This document shows positions 36,660 to 46,583 of a DNA stretch of 64,000 nucleotides, in pieces (the first letter of the stretch is position 1; every line of letters starts with the position of its first letter). A program made the translations under genes and the position numbers. Under the pieces are notes generated by a model. The model was given only the letters and a program-made list of their open reading frames with translations, was not told where the DNA came from and did not search any database. Origin of the DNA: Phyllobacterium endophyticum (GTDB lineage: Bacteria; Pseudomonadota; Alphaproteobacteria; Rhizobiales; Rhizobiaceae). The stretch is taken from the NCBI RefSeq assembly GCF_003010935.1, contig NZ_PGGN01000002.1:620001-684000 (forward strand), written 5' to 3'.

Positions 36660-38762
36660 CTACGGAATGCCCATCGGACCTGGAGTTTGTGGTAGCGGGG
36701 ACGGTATTTTCGGCATTATGGGGTCGGATGTTGGCGGCAATGGGGACGGTATTTTCGGCATCGCGGGAGTGGGTATCGGAGGTATCGGGGACGGTATAGT
36801 CTTGATTGTGGGAGCGTTAGTGGACGATAGCGGGGAAGGTATCGGAACATTGAAGCCAGGAATGGGCGATATTGGGGATGGTATCGTCGGGCCTGTGCCC
36901 GAAATTCCGGGCAAACCACCTAGTACCTGCGGCAGGGGCAGCCCTCGTTCCTTGAAGAACCCCGCAAGCTCTTCGTTGCCGCCAAATTCAAGATCGCCGA
37001 TCGTCAGCGCCAAGCCGGGTTCGCCCGGGCAGTTTGTCCTGACCTGTCCTTTGACTGCCGCAGCAGCCAGCTTGCTCTCTGCAGCAGCCCGATCGTAGCC
37101 CGCCGACTCCGAGCCAAGCAATCTGGTGCTCAGGCTGGCTGCAATCCAGAGACCTCCATCATCACCTTCGACCCGTCTTGGGACGAACGCGTATTGGGCC
37201 TCGGTCCACGCCGGGGTGAACAGGAAGTGGTCGTCTCCTGCTATGACCTTGAGCGGGCTGCCATCCGCGCCACGGCCCTGTCTCCGAAAAGGCAAATCGC
37301 TCAAGAGCAGCAAATTCGAAACGGTCTGCGGGCCAAGCGGAAGTGTTATGTCTGCGCCGACTGACGGAACTCTTACCCAAGCTTCCTCGAACTCCGCTTT
37401 TCCATTTGTCTTGAGTGCCAGCTTGATGTTGCGGCAACCGATGTCGGGCTTTAGCATCACGATTGTGTTGTCACCCACCTCCCCTATTTCGAAGCGTGCA
37501 TCGAACCCCGGCTCTATGGCTGTGTTTCCGACCAGTTCGACCGTCGTACGGACACCTCTTCCTGTGACGGGGCGGACATGCAGATCTACGGATGCCTTGG
37601 TTTCGACCTTCGCATCGAGCGAAACCTTCAAGCGCCTGCCTTTGGTCCACGATATGCCGACTGCTTTCGTCACTATTGTCGCCGCCACGGCCCCTGGATC
37701 GGCAAGCTCGGCGAAAACTTCGCCTTCACCGAGAACTTCGTTTCTCCATTCGTGATCGGCAAGCCGACCGTTGAATTGCTCCGATTTGACGGTCGCGGTC
37801 CTGTTTGCAGCAGGGAGTTGGTTGAATTTGTCTTGAATAAGGCGAGCTACTGTCCCGTTTATCCAAAAAGCAATATCGGCGTCGTTCAATTTAGGTGTCC
37901 GGATTCGCTCCAGATTCTTCCGCAATCTGACAATGTCATCCTGAATCTCGGGCGGAGGCTCACCTATCATACTGCTTGCCACTCGTTTTTCGTTGAGATC
38001 CGTCAGCAGCCATATCCCGCCATTGAGGACGACAGCGTTGGCGGCGTGAATCTTTTGCGACAGGTGGTTTGGCGGTACGGCGATCTGGACCTTGATCCAG
38101 TTTTCATCTTTCGGATCGCGGACCGGAACCGTATATGTGAAATCTTGCTTCAAATCGTAGGCGAAGCTGTTTTTAAACGGGAGATCCATGGTGAACGCCT
38201 CGACGAACTTTGGCATCAGGCCAGTTTTGATGAGGTCGCTCGCATAATCCCTCGATGTGATATTGAACCATCCCCATCCAAAGTCGGGATCAAGTCTCAA
38301 CAGTGAGAGCGCGAACACCGCTTGCGCTTCGCCATTTGCTTCTTCTTTTATCCCTTTGAAGACGAGTGAGGCTTGACCATCAAACCTTACGGTCAGATTC
38401 CTTTTCTTCGAATAGGCATCGAGGCGGAGGAATGCCCAGGCGAAACCAGGTTGAACGTCGACGCTAACATTCCGCAGGTGTACGACTGTATCCTCATCTG
38501 CCTTCAATTCGGGATCGTAGGCAATTTGTGCGTCTTTCAAGCTCTCGAGTGCCGTGTTCAATCCCCGCTCCGAAATAAACAAGCCCGCTGCCCACGCTTC
38601 TGGAATCGGCTTTTGCCTGAGCAGGTTTTCGGCTTCAGACAGTGATCTCCACTCTGGCAGGGTGCGGTCGCGCTCAAAACTTAAATCCTGAAATGCCAGC
38701 CATGCGACACCCATGGCTGCAAACAAAGCAATTGCAAAAATGACGCGTGCGCCCATGCCCAT
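36660..38762 (-). CDS. Unknown 700-residue membrane-anchored envelope protein with C-terminal IPSP repeats
   Basis: I do not recognise this family. One hydrophobic helix (VIFAIALFAAMGVAWLAF, residues 7-24) anchors it, and the rest would be periplasmic. The long middle part is rich in beta-type sequence with no catalytic motif that I see; a Cys pair (CRN, NCPG) is far apart. The last ~75 residues are Pro-rich, in a 15-residue repeat that always starts IPSP. The protein is flanked by a DEDDh exonuclease (convergent) and a sugar importer (divergent), which tells little. An ATG two codons in is an equal start. Confidence 0.72.
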   Translation of the reverse strand: MGMGARVIFAIALFAAMGVAWLAFQDLSFERDRTLPEWRSLSEAENLLRQKPIPEAWAAGLFISERGLNTALESLKDAQIAYDPELKADEDTVVHLRNVSVDVQPGFAWAFLRLDAYSKKRNLTVRFDGQASLVFKGIKEEANGEAQAVFALSLLRLDPDFGWGWFNITSRDYASDLIKTGLMPKFVEAFTMDLPFKNSFAYDLKQDFTYTVPVRDPKDENWIKVQIAVPPNHLSQKIHAANAVVLNGGIWLLTDLNEKRVASSMIGEPPPEIQDDIVRLRKNLERIRTPKLNDADIAFWINGTVARLIQDKFNQLPAANRTATVKSEQFNGRLADHEWRNEVLGEGEVFAELADPGAVAATIVTKAVGISWTKGRRLKVSLDAKVETKASVDLHVRPVTGRGVRTTVELVGNTAIEPGFDARFEIGEVGDNTIVMLKPDIGCRNIKLALKTNGKAEFEEAWVRVPSVGADITLPLGPQTVSNLLLLSDLPFRRQGRGADGSPLKVIAGDDHFLFTPAWTEAQYAFVPRRVEGDDGGLWIAASLSTRLLGSESAGYDRAAAESKLAAAAVKGQVRTNCPGEPGLALTIGDLEFGGNEELAGFFKERGLPLPQVLGGLPGISGTGPTIPSPISPIPGFNVPIPSPLSSTNAPTIKTIPSPIPPIPTPAMPKIPSPLPPTSDPIMPKIPSPLPQTPGPMGIP
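36697..36884 (-). repeat. In-frame 45-base tandem repeat encoding IPSP-type units
   Basis: The 11-base core GGGGACGGTAT or a close variant recurs at 36697, 36742, 36787, 36832 and 36874, with periods of 45, 45, 45 and 42 bases. On the minus strand each unit codes for about 15 residues beginning IPSP(L/I), at the end of the 700-residue unknown protein. Confidence 0.85.
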
Positions 38763-39136
38763 GACCTGATCCCAACGCCAAATGATTACAGTGCCGAATT
38801 GATGATAGCACTTATTATACCGGCATGGGCCGACGGCAACGTTAACTTCTTTCTTCCGCCCCTACCCGCCGTCGCAATTAGAAAGCGCGCTACCAAGCTT
38901 TCCTGCCCGATGTGGCGTTTGGATACCGAATTGTGGGCGCAGTGAATAAGACGATCTTCAATGATAGTACTATATGATAAATCGATTTACTAATTGCAGT
39001 CTGCTCATTAAAGTCTCAGGGCTGAATGGTGGAACACCGTTCATCCGTTGCCGGTGATCATAGGAGGTGGCCCGGCGTCGATAACGGATTGACAACCTGG
39101 ACCAGCGAATACGTTGAGCCAAATGGGAGGTTAGAC
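38763..39136. other. Intergenic region upstream of the sugar importer
   Basis: A 374-base gap between divergent genes. It is AT-rich from about 38940 to 39010 and holds a 12-base palindrome listed separately. GGGAGG at 39125 is the ribosome site of the binding-protein gene. No gene is seen. Confidence 0.55.
38978..38989. promoter_or_regulatory. Palindrome TAAATCGATTTA, possible operator
   Basis: A perfect 12-base palindrome with central CG lies in the AT-rich part of the region upstream of the sugar importer. LacI-family regulators of sugar importers bind palindromes centred on CG, so this could be such an operator. No regulator gene lies next to it. Confidence 0.3.
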
Positions 39137-40096
39137 ATGAAATCCGCAATATCTATTGCTGCACTTTGCGCTGCGTTGATGCTTGGCGCGTCGATGCCAA
39201 TTGTTGCCTATGCCGCTGATAAGCCGACGCTGGCCTTTGTGGTGAACGGCGCATCTGACTTCTGGAAGGCTGCAGAAGCGGGTGTCAAGAAGGCACAAGC
39301 CGAATTGCCCGACTACAACCTGGAGCTCAAATATCCCGAGCAATCCTCGGTGGCCATCCAGCAACGGCTGATGGATGATCTCGTAACTGCCGGCGTCAAG
39401 GGCATTATGGTGTCAGCCGTAGATCCGAAGACGTCCACCGACGGTCTCAACAAGATCGCGTCCGAAACAGCCCTCTTCACCACGGATAGCGACGCGCCTC
39501 AGACCAATCGCATCGCCTATATCGGTTCATCGAATGTGGATGCAGGCAAACAGGCAGCGGAAATCGCAAAGAAAGCCATGCCTGAGGGCGGAAAGTGCCT
39601 TGGATTTGTCGGGCTGCTCGGCGCCGATAACGCCAGGGAACGGATTCAGGGCATGAAGGACGGTCTGGCTGGTACAAAAATCGAGCTGGTGGATGTTCGT
39701 GGAGATGACATAGACCAGACGCGTGCCAAAAAGAACGTCGAAGACGCGTTGGTCGCGAGCCCGGATGTAACCTGCATGGTTGGTTTCTACTCGTACAATA
39801 CACCTCGCATCTACGAAGCTTTGCGTGATGCAGGTAAACTGGGTCAGATCACCGTGGTCGGGTTTGACGACGATCCAATCACGTTGGGCGGCGTGAAAGA
39901 GGGCACCGTCGCCGCAACAGTGGTGCAGCAGCCGTTCGAATGGGCTTATCAGGGAATGAAGATGATGGCTGCTTACCTCAAGGGCGACAAGTCGAGCATC
40001 CCTGAAAACAAATTGCTGATCATCGATACCGTGATTGTTGGCAAGGACGATGTCGATGCTTACGCTGCCAATCTGAAAAAGATGGCCGGGAACTAA
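39137..40096 (+). CDS. Sugar ABC transporter periplasmic binding protein (RbsB-like)
   Basis: A 319-residue family-2 periplasmic binding protein. The signal peptide (ALCAALMLGASMPIVAYA) is followed by TLAFVVNGASDFWKAAEAGVKKAQAEL, the first binding-domain motif. The GVKGIMVSAVDP and TVVGFDDDPITLGGVKEG blocks are the standard hinge and ligand-side motifs of ribose/galactose/xylose-type proteins. The exact sugar is not told. GGGAGG precedes the ATG. It heads an SBP-ATPase-permease operon. Confidence 0.9.
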   Translation: MKSAISIAALCAALMLGASMPIVAYAADKPTLAFVVNGASDFWKAAEAGVKKAQAELPDYNLELKYPEQSSVAIQQRLMDDLVTAGVKGIMVSAVDPKTSTDGLNKIASETALFTTDSDAPQTNRIAYIGSSNVDAGKQAAEIAKKAMPEGGKCLGFVGLLGADNARERIQGMKDGLAGTKIELVDVRGDDIDQTRAKKNVEDALVASPDVTCMVGFYSYNTPRIYEALRDAGKLGQITVVGFDDDPITLGGVKEGTVAATVVQQPFEWAYQGMKMMAAYLKGDKSSIPENKLLIIDTVIVGKDDVDAYAANLKKMAGN

Positions 40097-40122
40097 GCGG
40101 CCATTGAACAAAGCTTGACGCT

Positions 40123-41709
40123 ATGACCGGCAATGGTTTCACCGCAATAGGTGGCGCTAACCAGAACGAAGCCATTTCGTTCGAGGTACCTTCTGACGCA
40201 CGTCATCAGGCACATTTTCTAAGCCTGCATGACGTGCGGAAGACTTATCCCGGCGTCGTGGCACTGGATGGATTCTCCATCGAAGTCACACAAGGCGAAG
40301 TAATCGGCATCGTTGGCGAGAACGGCGCCGGTAAATCGACGCTGATGAAAATCCTTGGTGGTGTGGCGGCGCCCGATAGCGGCACCATCAGAATTGACGG
40401 CACGGATCATGATCGTCTTACAGTCAAACACAGTCTGGAAGCCGGCATAGCCTTCGTCCATCAGGAACTGAACCTTTTTGACAACCTTGACGTGGCAGCC
40501 AATATCTTCCTTGGCAGAGAGCCCCTGCGCGGCGGCCCTCTGAAACTCGTAGATCGTGCCAAGCTGCGCAAAATGGTCGTACCGCTCGTCGAACGGGTCG
40601 GCGCGAATTTTAAAGCGGACACCCCCGTGTCGAAACTGTCACTGGCTCAGCAACAGATGGTGGAGATTGCCAAGGCGCTCTCGATCAAGGCAAGGCTCGT
40701 TATCCTGGACGAACCCACGTCAAGCCTCCCCACCGCCGAAACCGAGAAACTGCTTAGCGTAATAAGGGGTCTGAAGGCGGACGGTATCAGCGTCATCTTC
40801 ATCTCACACAGACTGCATGAGGTGGAACGTGTCGCCGATCGGGTTATTGTACTTCGAGATGGAATGCTGGCGGGCACATTAACCAACGACGCCATCAATC
40901 ACGACCAGATGGTGAAGCTGATGATCGGACGAGCACTAAAGGCTCGTACCAGTACGTCATCCCGCGACGCGGGTAGCGTCGCGCTATCTGCAAGGGGCAT
41001 CCGGACCACGGCCTATCCTCATCGAACCGTTGATCTGGATGTGCTGCATGGCGAGATTCTCGGGCTTGCCGGGCTCGTAGGATCGGGTAGAACCGAGTTT
41101 GCCCGTGTTGTTTTCGGCATCGACCGGAGCTTTGGCGGAGAACTGCATCTCGATGGCAAACCTATAATGCCTGGTTCTTCCGCGGATGCGGTGGCTGCAG
41201 GTATTTTTCTTATACCCGAAGACCGGAAGCTGGCCGGTATTCTTCTCGACTTCGCAATCGCACAGAACATTTCATTACCCAACCTTCCGGCGCACGCGAG
41301 CAACTTCATCGTTTCGGCTGCAAGCGAGAACGCAACTGCCGAAACGCAGCGCAGCAGCCTTGGTATCAAGGCTCCATCGATAGCGACCCGTGTTGGAACA
41401 TTGTCAGGCGGCAATCAACAAAAAGTCGTACTGGCAAAATGGTTGGCGATGCAGCCCAAAATCATGATCTTCGATGAACCGACGCGCGGTATCGACATTG
41501 GCGCCAAGGCAGAAATTTATCGTCTCATGCATGCCCTCGCCGATGCCGGTGTGGCGGTACTCATGATTTCGAGCGACATGGAAGAGGTAATCAGTGTTTC
41601 GGACCGCGTCGCGGTGATGCACGAAGGACAAATTTCCGGAATTCTGATGAAGGACCAGTTAGACCAAGAAAACGTGCTTTTGCTCGCAGTGGGCAAATCC
41701 GCAAGATAG
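40123..41709 (+). CDS. Sugar ABC transporter ATPase with two ABC domains (RbsA/MglA-like)
   Basis: A 528-residue duplicated ABC ATPase. The N-terminal half has Walker A GENGAGKST and the signature-like LSLAQQQMVEIAKAL with Walker B VILDEPTSSL. The C-terminal half has a degenerate Walker A (GLVGSGRTEF) with LSGGNQQKVVLAKWLA and IFDEPTRGID, the normal asymmetry in this family. It is 26 bases after the binding-protein gene and 24 before the permease. A non-conserved tail of about 30 residues precedes the first ABC domain. Confidence 0.92.
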   Translation: MTGNGFTAIGGANQNEAISFEVPSDARHQAHFLSLHDVRKTYPGVVALDGFSIEVTQGEVIGIVGENGAGKSTLMKILGGVAAPDSGTIRIDGTDHDRLTVKHSLEAGIAFVHQELNLFDNLDVAANIFLGREPLRGGPLKLVDRAKLRKMVVPLVERVGANFKADTPVSKLSLAQQQMVEIAKALSIKARLVILDEPTSSLPTAETEKLLSVIRGLKADGISVIFISHRLHEVERVADRVIVLRDGMLAGTLTNDAINHDQMVKLMIGRALKARTSTSSRDAGSVALSARGIRTTAYPHRTVDLDVLHGEILGLAGLVGSGRTEFARVVFGIDRSFGGELHLDGKPIMPGSSADAVAAGIFLIPEDRKLAGILLDFAIAQNISLPNLPAHASNFIVSAASENATAETQRSSLGIKAPSIATRVGTLSGGNQQKVVLAKWLAMQPKIMIFDEPTRGIDIGAKAEIYRLMHALADAGVAVLMISSDMEEVISVSDRVAVMHEGQISGILMKDQLDQENVLLLAVGKSAR

Positions 41710-41733
41710 CTGCCATGGGCTTGGGAGATCACG

Positions 41734-42717
41734 ATGAACAAAAAAGATGCTGGATTGTTGATCCTTATAGTCGTCGTGGGAGCCATCGTTGCGATGATAA
41801 ATCCCCGCTTCTTGCTACCCATCAATCTCGCCAATACAGCCAACTTGATCGGCCTCTTCGGTATTCTTTCCATAGGACAAGCGTTTGTTATCATAACCGG
41901 CGGCATCGAGCTTTCGGTCGGTTCATTGATCGCGCTGCTCGGGGTACTATTCGTCGATTTGATTGCCAATCTCGGCATGGATTGGCCATTGGCTTTCATG
42001 CTCATCCTCGTTTTGGGCGGACTGATTGGTTTGGCCCATGGCTGGCTGATCACGCGTCTGAATCTCCAGCCATTCGTGGTGACCCTGTGCGGCCTGTTGA
42101 TTTATCGAGGCATCGCCCGGTTCTATACTGCGGACGGAACTGCCGGATTTGGTTTTGGCCAAAACTTCCCCACGCTCGAATTTCTTACAGCCGGCCGCAC
42201 CTATGGAATACCGAACAGTTTCATCGCCCTTCTGATTATCATGGGCGTAACCTGGGTCGTGTTGCACCGTTCAGTCTTCGGGCGCTATCTCTACGCCATA
42301 GGCAAGAATGAAGAGGCGGCAAGATATTCTGGGATCAGGACAGGCCGAATGGTGATGGCCGCCTACGTCATCTGCGGTGTTTTGACGGCTCTCTCGGCGA
42401 TCTACTTCGCAATGTATACAAGGTCGATTTCTCCTGCCAGCCACGGTAATTTCTATGAGCTCTATGCAATCGCAGCTGCTGTGCTCGGCGGCTTTTCGCT
42501 GCGTGGCGGTGAAGGGTCGATCTTCGGCGTGATTCTCGGAACTATTCTGCTGCAAGAGCTGCAAAATCTGGTCAACCTTCTCGGTATTCCATCGTCGCTG
42601 AATTTTGCGGTTATGGGAGGTGTGATCCTTATTGGTGTACTGGTCGACCAACAGTGGGATGTTTTCCGGGCGAGACGCCGACTAAGCAAGGCCGCGCATT
42701 TTACACCATCAAATTAG
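41734..42717 (+). CDS. Sugar ABC transporter permease (RbsC-like)
   Basis: A 327-residue permease with eight to ten hydrophobic helices and the family blocks GQAFVIITGGIELSVGSLIAL, ALVHGWLI-like (GLAHGWLI), and the loop AIGKNEEAARYSGIRTG, the ATPase contact region. The C-terminal region has GGFSLRGGEGSIFG. It closes the operon and is convergent with the DUF2161 gene 43 bases on. Confidence 0.92.
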   Translation: MNKKDAGLLILIVVVGAIVAMINPRFLLPINLANTANLIGLFGILSIGQAFVIITGGIELSVGSLIALLGVLFVDLIANLGMDWPLAFMLILVLGGLIGLAHGWLITRLNLQPFVVTLCGLLIYRGIARFYTADGTAGFGFGQNFPTLEFLTAGRTYGIPNSFIALLIIMGVTWVVLHRSVFGRYLYAIGKNEEAARYSGIRTGRMVMAAYVICGVLTALSAIYFAMYTRSISPASHGNFYELYAIAAAVLGGFSLRGGEGSIFGVILGTILLQELQNLVNLLGIPSSLNFAVMGGVILIGVLVDQQWDVFRARRRLSKAAHFTPSN

Positions 42718-42760
42718 AACTGACTGGCCGGCAGGAGCCAGGTGCCAGCTGTGGCGAAGT

Positions 42761-43471
42761 TCAAGCCAGAGACGTCTCTGCCGACGGCAGCAAGGAATCC
42801 TGACAACTGTCCCCTTGCACAAGGGATTGCGGCCATCGTTGCAGCGCGACCACTCCAGCGTCCGTCAAAGCGTAGACACCCCTGTCGAGCCGCTCGAACC
42901 AGCCGTAGACATTTGCAAGCAATATCTTGCCCGCGTCCGGTATGTTGGTTCTGACATCACGCACCCGCAGCGGTCCTGCCGCCAGAGTTGCAGCACAGGC
43001 GAGCGCCTGCTGTCTATAGGCCGTCATGATAGGCGTGCGGCTGCTGCCACCAAGCACAGGATCTCCGCGTCGTTTCTTGTGTTCGCGCATAAGCCTCGAT
43101 CGACGTTTTGAATCGGTCCGCGGCATTGGTGATACGGAACCAACGATGACGCTCACCGCGCCGGCATCTGAAACACCCAGCATGCCAAAGCCGAGCCTGC
43201 GGCAGAGATTGCGGTAACGCTTATCGGCTTCACGGCCTTTGCCACTGGACGATATCCTGGCAGCGATCCAGACCTCGTCTGAAATGTTCGCCCGATCGAC
43301 CGCCTGCAAAATGAGCTCCAGATTAAAACTCAATTTGAGCTCGCAGACGACCACGACAGGCGGATCGTCATCACTGAGGCCGACAAGATCGCAGCCGCCA
43401 ACCTCGCCCTTGACGACGTAGCCTGCCTGTTCAAGAAAGCCTTTCACCGGTAAATAGAGCGACGTTTCCAT
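42761..43471 (-). CDS. DUF2161 family protein, putative PD-(D/E)XK-type nuclease fold
   Basis: A 236-residue protein. The N-terminal part has a pattern like PD-(D/E)XK nucleases: Glu23 before the core, Asp28 in GGCDLVG and the ExK pair in VVVCELKLSF (Glu44, Lys46). A basic middle (KRRSRLMREHKKRRGDP) and a winged-helix-like C-terminus (VRTNIPDAGKILLANVYGWFERLDRGVYALTDAG) follow. The family is common in alphaproteobacteria and has no proven role. It is convergent with the sugar importer. Confidence 0.75.
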   Translation of the reverse strand: METSLYLPVKGFLEQAGYVVKGEVGGCDLVGLSDDDPPVVVVCELKLSFNLELILQAVDRANISDEVWIAARISSSGKGREADKRYRNLCRRLGFGMLGVSDAGAVSVIVGSVSPMPRTDSKRRSRLMREHKKRRGDPVLGGSSRTPIMTAYRQQALACAATLAAGPLRVRDVRTNIPDAGKILLANVYGWFERLDRGVYALTDAGVVALQRWPQSLVQGDSCQDSLLPSAETSLA

Positions 43472-43612
43472 GTGTTCGGATCAAACTGAGAATCGTTTGA
43501 ACGAAACTACACTCATACGGGAATTGCGGCTACCGCTCCACCTTGCGATGCGTAGTGTGCCAACACGAAGCACCGGTGAAAACGCTTGGGGTAAGTGTTT
43601 GGCTCAGAGACT

Positions 43613-45427
43613 CTACACAGCTTCGTCGACACTCAGTCCCTCAGCCTGCAGCCGCCACATTCTGTCGAACATTCCACCTTTGGTGCGCAGTTCGGATACG
43701 GAACCGTCCTCGATAATTCGGCCCTCATTGATGACTATGATCCGGTCGAAGGATGCCAGGGTTGAGAGACGATGTGCCACAGCGATGACGGTGCGGTTGC
43801 TCATGACCGTAACGACAGCTCGCTGAATCTCCATTTCCGCCTCTGTATCGAGGGCCGACGTCGCCTCGTCGAGAATGATGATAGGTGCAGTCTTCAGGAA
43901 CGCGCGGGCAATGCCGATGCGCTGGCGCTGTCCCCCCGACAGCTTGATTCCCCGCTCTCCCACCAAGCTGTCGTAACCCTCGCCAAGCCTTCTGATAAAG
44001 CCATCGCAATGTGCAGCGCGGGCAGCTGAAAAGACTTCCTCATCGGTGGCATCGGGCCGTCCAAACCGGATGTTTTCCATTATTGTTCTATGGAAGAGCG
44101 TGATCTCCTGCGGCACTACCGCCAGGGCCTCACGCAACGAGTCCTGGGCGGTTGTTTCGATTGCCTGACCGTCAATCAGGATTTGTCCCTCCTGCACATC
44201 ATAGAGGCGCTGCAAGAGGTGGACGAAGGTTGACTTTCCAGCGCCTGATGGGCCGACGATCCCGATTTTCTGCCCGGCAGGGATTTCCAGGCTGAGGCCC
44301 TTTATGGCTTCACTGTCACGACCGTAGCCGAAGTGCACATCGCGGAAAGACACGGCGCCCGCATAAGCGATAAGTCGGGGCGCCCCTGGAAGATCACGAA
44401 CTGTCTGCGGCTGGCCTATGACGCCTAACGTGTCCTCGATAAAGCCGAGATTCTGGACAGTATCGACCAACGAGAGGGCCAAGTCGCGCGAGCCATGCAG
44501 GATCCGAAATGTGAGGGCGCTTACAACGACGACGTCACCGGGGGAAATTTGCCGTTCGCTCCACAGGCTTACCGCCCACACAAGCATGCCGCCGGCCATG
44601 AGCCACAATGCAATATCATGCAGCAGACGAGCCTTTTCGGTATACATCCAGCTGGCTCGCTGTGCAGCCGCTTCCGTTGCAAAGTGCCTGGCAAGCCGTT
44701 CCCGTTCGCGCAGTCTAGCCGAGAAGGCTTTTACCGACCACATGTTGGAGATGACGTCGATAAGGTCGCCGCCTGCGCGAGTCGCTTCTGCCGCGTAGGC
44801 CCGGTGCAGGTAACGGCCGCGCTCCCCGAAGATGAGCAGACCGATCATTATGACAAGGACAGCCGCGGCCAGTGCCAGCATCATATGCAAATCCACTGTA
44901 TAGAAAATGATCAGCGCACCGACGAAATCTACGCATGGCGGTAGGACCCGCCACACAATGGTGTTGGCCAATGCGCCGAAATTTCCTGCAGTGGAGGTCA
45001 GCCTCTGACCGAGGGACCCCGCAAGGTTTTCGGCGAAATACCGCATGGGCTGTCCGTTCAGATATCCAAACAGGTCGAGCCGCATGTCCACACCTATCGC
45101 GATCGTAACGCGGCAACCAAGCCAACCGCTGAAGCGCCACAAGAGACTTTCGACGGCAATCAGTGCAATGAAGATCGAAAGCGCTATCCAGACGCCATTT
45201 CCTTCCTGCGGACCAGCCATTGCGTCCACGAGGAGCTTCATGACGTACTGGATGGAGATGGCGCATCCGGCGGCGCCCAAGACCATCGATATCAAAGCCG
45301 TGAATTGCACCCTTCTGCCGAGGACATAGTGCCAGACAAAGGCCCATGCTCCACGGTGGAACGGCGGCTGGCGACGAACCATTGGATCTGCCTGTTTGCT
45401 TTGCGCCTGCAGTCTGGCGAACAGCAT
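43613..45427 (-). CDS. ABC exporter, fused membrane and ATPase domains (type-IV/MsbA-like)
   Basis: A 604-residue half-transporter. About six membrane helices occupy residues 25-310; the ATPase domain follows with Walker A GPSGAGKST (about 401-409), signature LSGGQRQRIGIARAFL, Walker B IIILDEATSALD and the H-loop AHRLST. It resembles lipid/polysaccharide or multidrug exporters. It is the last gene of the glycan operon, 28 bases after the GH1-like gene, so it may carry the product or its lipid-linked precursor. Confidence 0.88.
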   Translation of the reverse strand: MLFARLQAQSKQADPMVRRQPPFHRGAWAFVWHYVLGRRVQFTALISMVLGAAGCAISIQYVMKLLVDAMAGPQEGNGVWIALSIFIALIAVESLLWRFSGWLGCRVTIAIGVDMRLDLFGYLNGQPMRYFAENLAGSLGQRLTSTAGNFGALANTIVWRVLPPCVDFVGALIIFYTVDLHMMLALAAAVLVIMIGLLIFGERGRYLHRAYAAEATRAGGDLIDVISNMWSVKAFSARLRERERLARHFATEAAAQRASWMYTEKARLLHDIALWLMAGGMLVWAVSLWSERQISPGDVVVVSALTFRILHGSRDLALSLVDTVQNLGFIEDTLGVIGQPQTVRDLPGAPRLIAYAGAVSFRDVHFGYGRDSEAIKGLSLEIPAGQKIGIVGPSGAGKSTFVHLLQRLYDVQEGQILIDGQAIETTAQDSLREALAVVPQEITLFHRTIMENIRFGRPDATDEEVFSAARAAHCDGFIRRLGEGYDSLVGERGIKLSGGQRQRIGIARAFLKTAPIIILDEATSALDTEAEMEIQRAVVTVMSNRTVIAVAHRLSTLASFDRIIVINEGRIIEDGSVSELRTKGGMFDRMWRLQAEGLSVDEAV

Positions 45428-45455
45428 GACTTGGACTTTCTACATATTGCGGACG

Positions 45456-46583
45456 TCACCCCTGGCGGGCATGAGCGTCAATCAGGGTGGTCTGACGCCG
45501 AAGCTCGGCGGCAGTGGCCTGTGAGACCTTGCGAAGACCGCATTGCGTTACATCCCCCAACAGGCCGACCCGGCACAGGCGATCATTGTCCCACCCCGGA
45601 TAGTCAAGGATGGGGTATAGGCAAATGCCCGTGATCTGTGTCTGTCTTCTTTGGGCGTGCTGAACTTCCGAGGATACGTAGTGGAGCCACGCTGCACGCG
45701 CCGAACCTTCCGCGCCTGTTTCCGCAATAAGAAGGGGGCGGCCATATCGATGGTAGACTTCCTGTAACATGGTGGAGAGCCGCCTGTAGGCGTGGTGCCC
45801 GAGCGGAATCGTAGGCCCTTCAAGGTACCATTGGTTGTCGGGGTAAAAATTCACCCCGACCAGGTCCAGATATTCCGGGCTGCCACCCAGGCCCGGATCG
45901 ATGCGGCCCGACAGCAGGTCGAGAGCTTCAAACTGGGAAAGACGGTAGCACTCCGCCTCGACGACATGTTCCGGTTCGGGCGACGGGCTGTCGACGTGGA
46001 TCAGTGGCTCGGCGGTTATGAATCGTGCACCCGGATCAACATCGCGAATTGCCTCGATGCTGGCAATCGCAGCCCGCACCAGGTTCCGTTTCAGCTCGTT
46101 TCCCCTCCCGAAGGAACAAGGATTGATCCGTCCTGTCTCCCCTCCGGCCCAAGCCCAGTAGGAAATCTCATTGACCGGGCAATAGAGGGCGACATCATCA
46201 CTCTCGTTGCGGATCAATTGAGCTGCTGCGGCCGCAAACCGCGCAAAGCGCTCGACGAAGGCAGGAGACCATATGTCGATGTCATCCGGCCAGCCGTAGT
46301 GACACAGGTCCCAGATTACCTGTGTGCCGGATCGGTTGGCGGCCTTGAGCATCGGCAGGAAGCTGGACCAATCATAATGACCCGGCCTGGTTTCGATCAG
46401 ATGCCAACGAAGTCCGTCACGTGCGGTGTGCACCCCATGGTCGGCAAGCTGGCGATAATCAGTCTCAGCCCTACGGTAGTGGTCTGTTGCCGCGAGCAGG
46501 TCCAGCCGTCTGCCGTCCGGCCGGCGGTGGGTCGAACACTCGAAGCCGGCGAGGAAGAAACTTTTAAAAACAGCGTTCGTCAA
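45456..46583 (-). CDS. GH1-like glycoside hydrolase-fold protein
   Basis: A 375-residue TIM-barrel protein. The acid/base Glu is in CPVNEISYW and the nucleophile Glu in LLIAETGAEG, in the clan GH-A pattern (NE and E near strand 7); QWYLEG and PILDYPGWDNDR follow. It is shorter than classical GH1 enzymes and may act as a transferase. The TTG at 46583 is taken as start because GGAGGG lies just upstream (46590-46585 region) and the barrel begins soon after; the open frame extends to 46778, inside the preceding gene. It lies 127 bases after the fusion gene. Confidence 0.78.
   Translation of the reverse strand: MTNAVFKSFFLAGFECSTHRRPDGRRLDLLAATDHYRRAETDYRQLADHGVHTARDGLRWHLIETRPGHYDWSSFLPMLKAANRSGTQVIWDLCHYGWPDDIDIWSPAFVERFARFAAAAAQLIRNESDDVALYCPVNEISYWAWAGGETGRINPCSFGRGNELKRNLVRAAIASIEAIRDVDPGARFITAEPLIHVDSPSPEPEHVVEAECYRLSQFEALDLLSGRIDPGLGGSPEYLDLVGVNFYPDNQWYLEGPTIPLGHHAYRRLSTMLQEVYHRYGRPLLIAETGAEGSARAAWLHYVSSEVQHAQRRQTQITGICLYPILDYPGWDNDRLCRVGLLGDVTQCGLRKVSQATAAELRRQTTLIDAHARQG

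Noticed and set aside
36649-37098. Glycine-rich plus-strand frame with repeated GDGI units
   Set aside because: It is the antisense reading of the IPSP repeat of the 700-residue minus-strand gene, and has no ribosome site.
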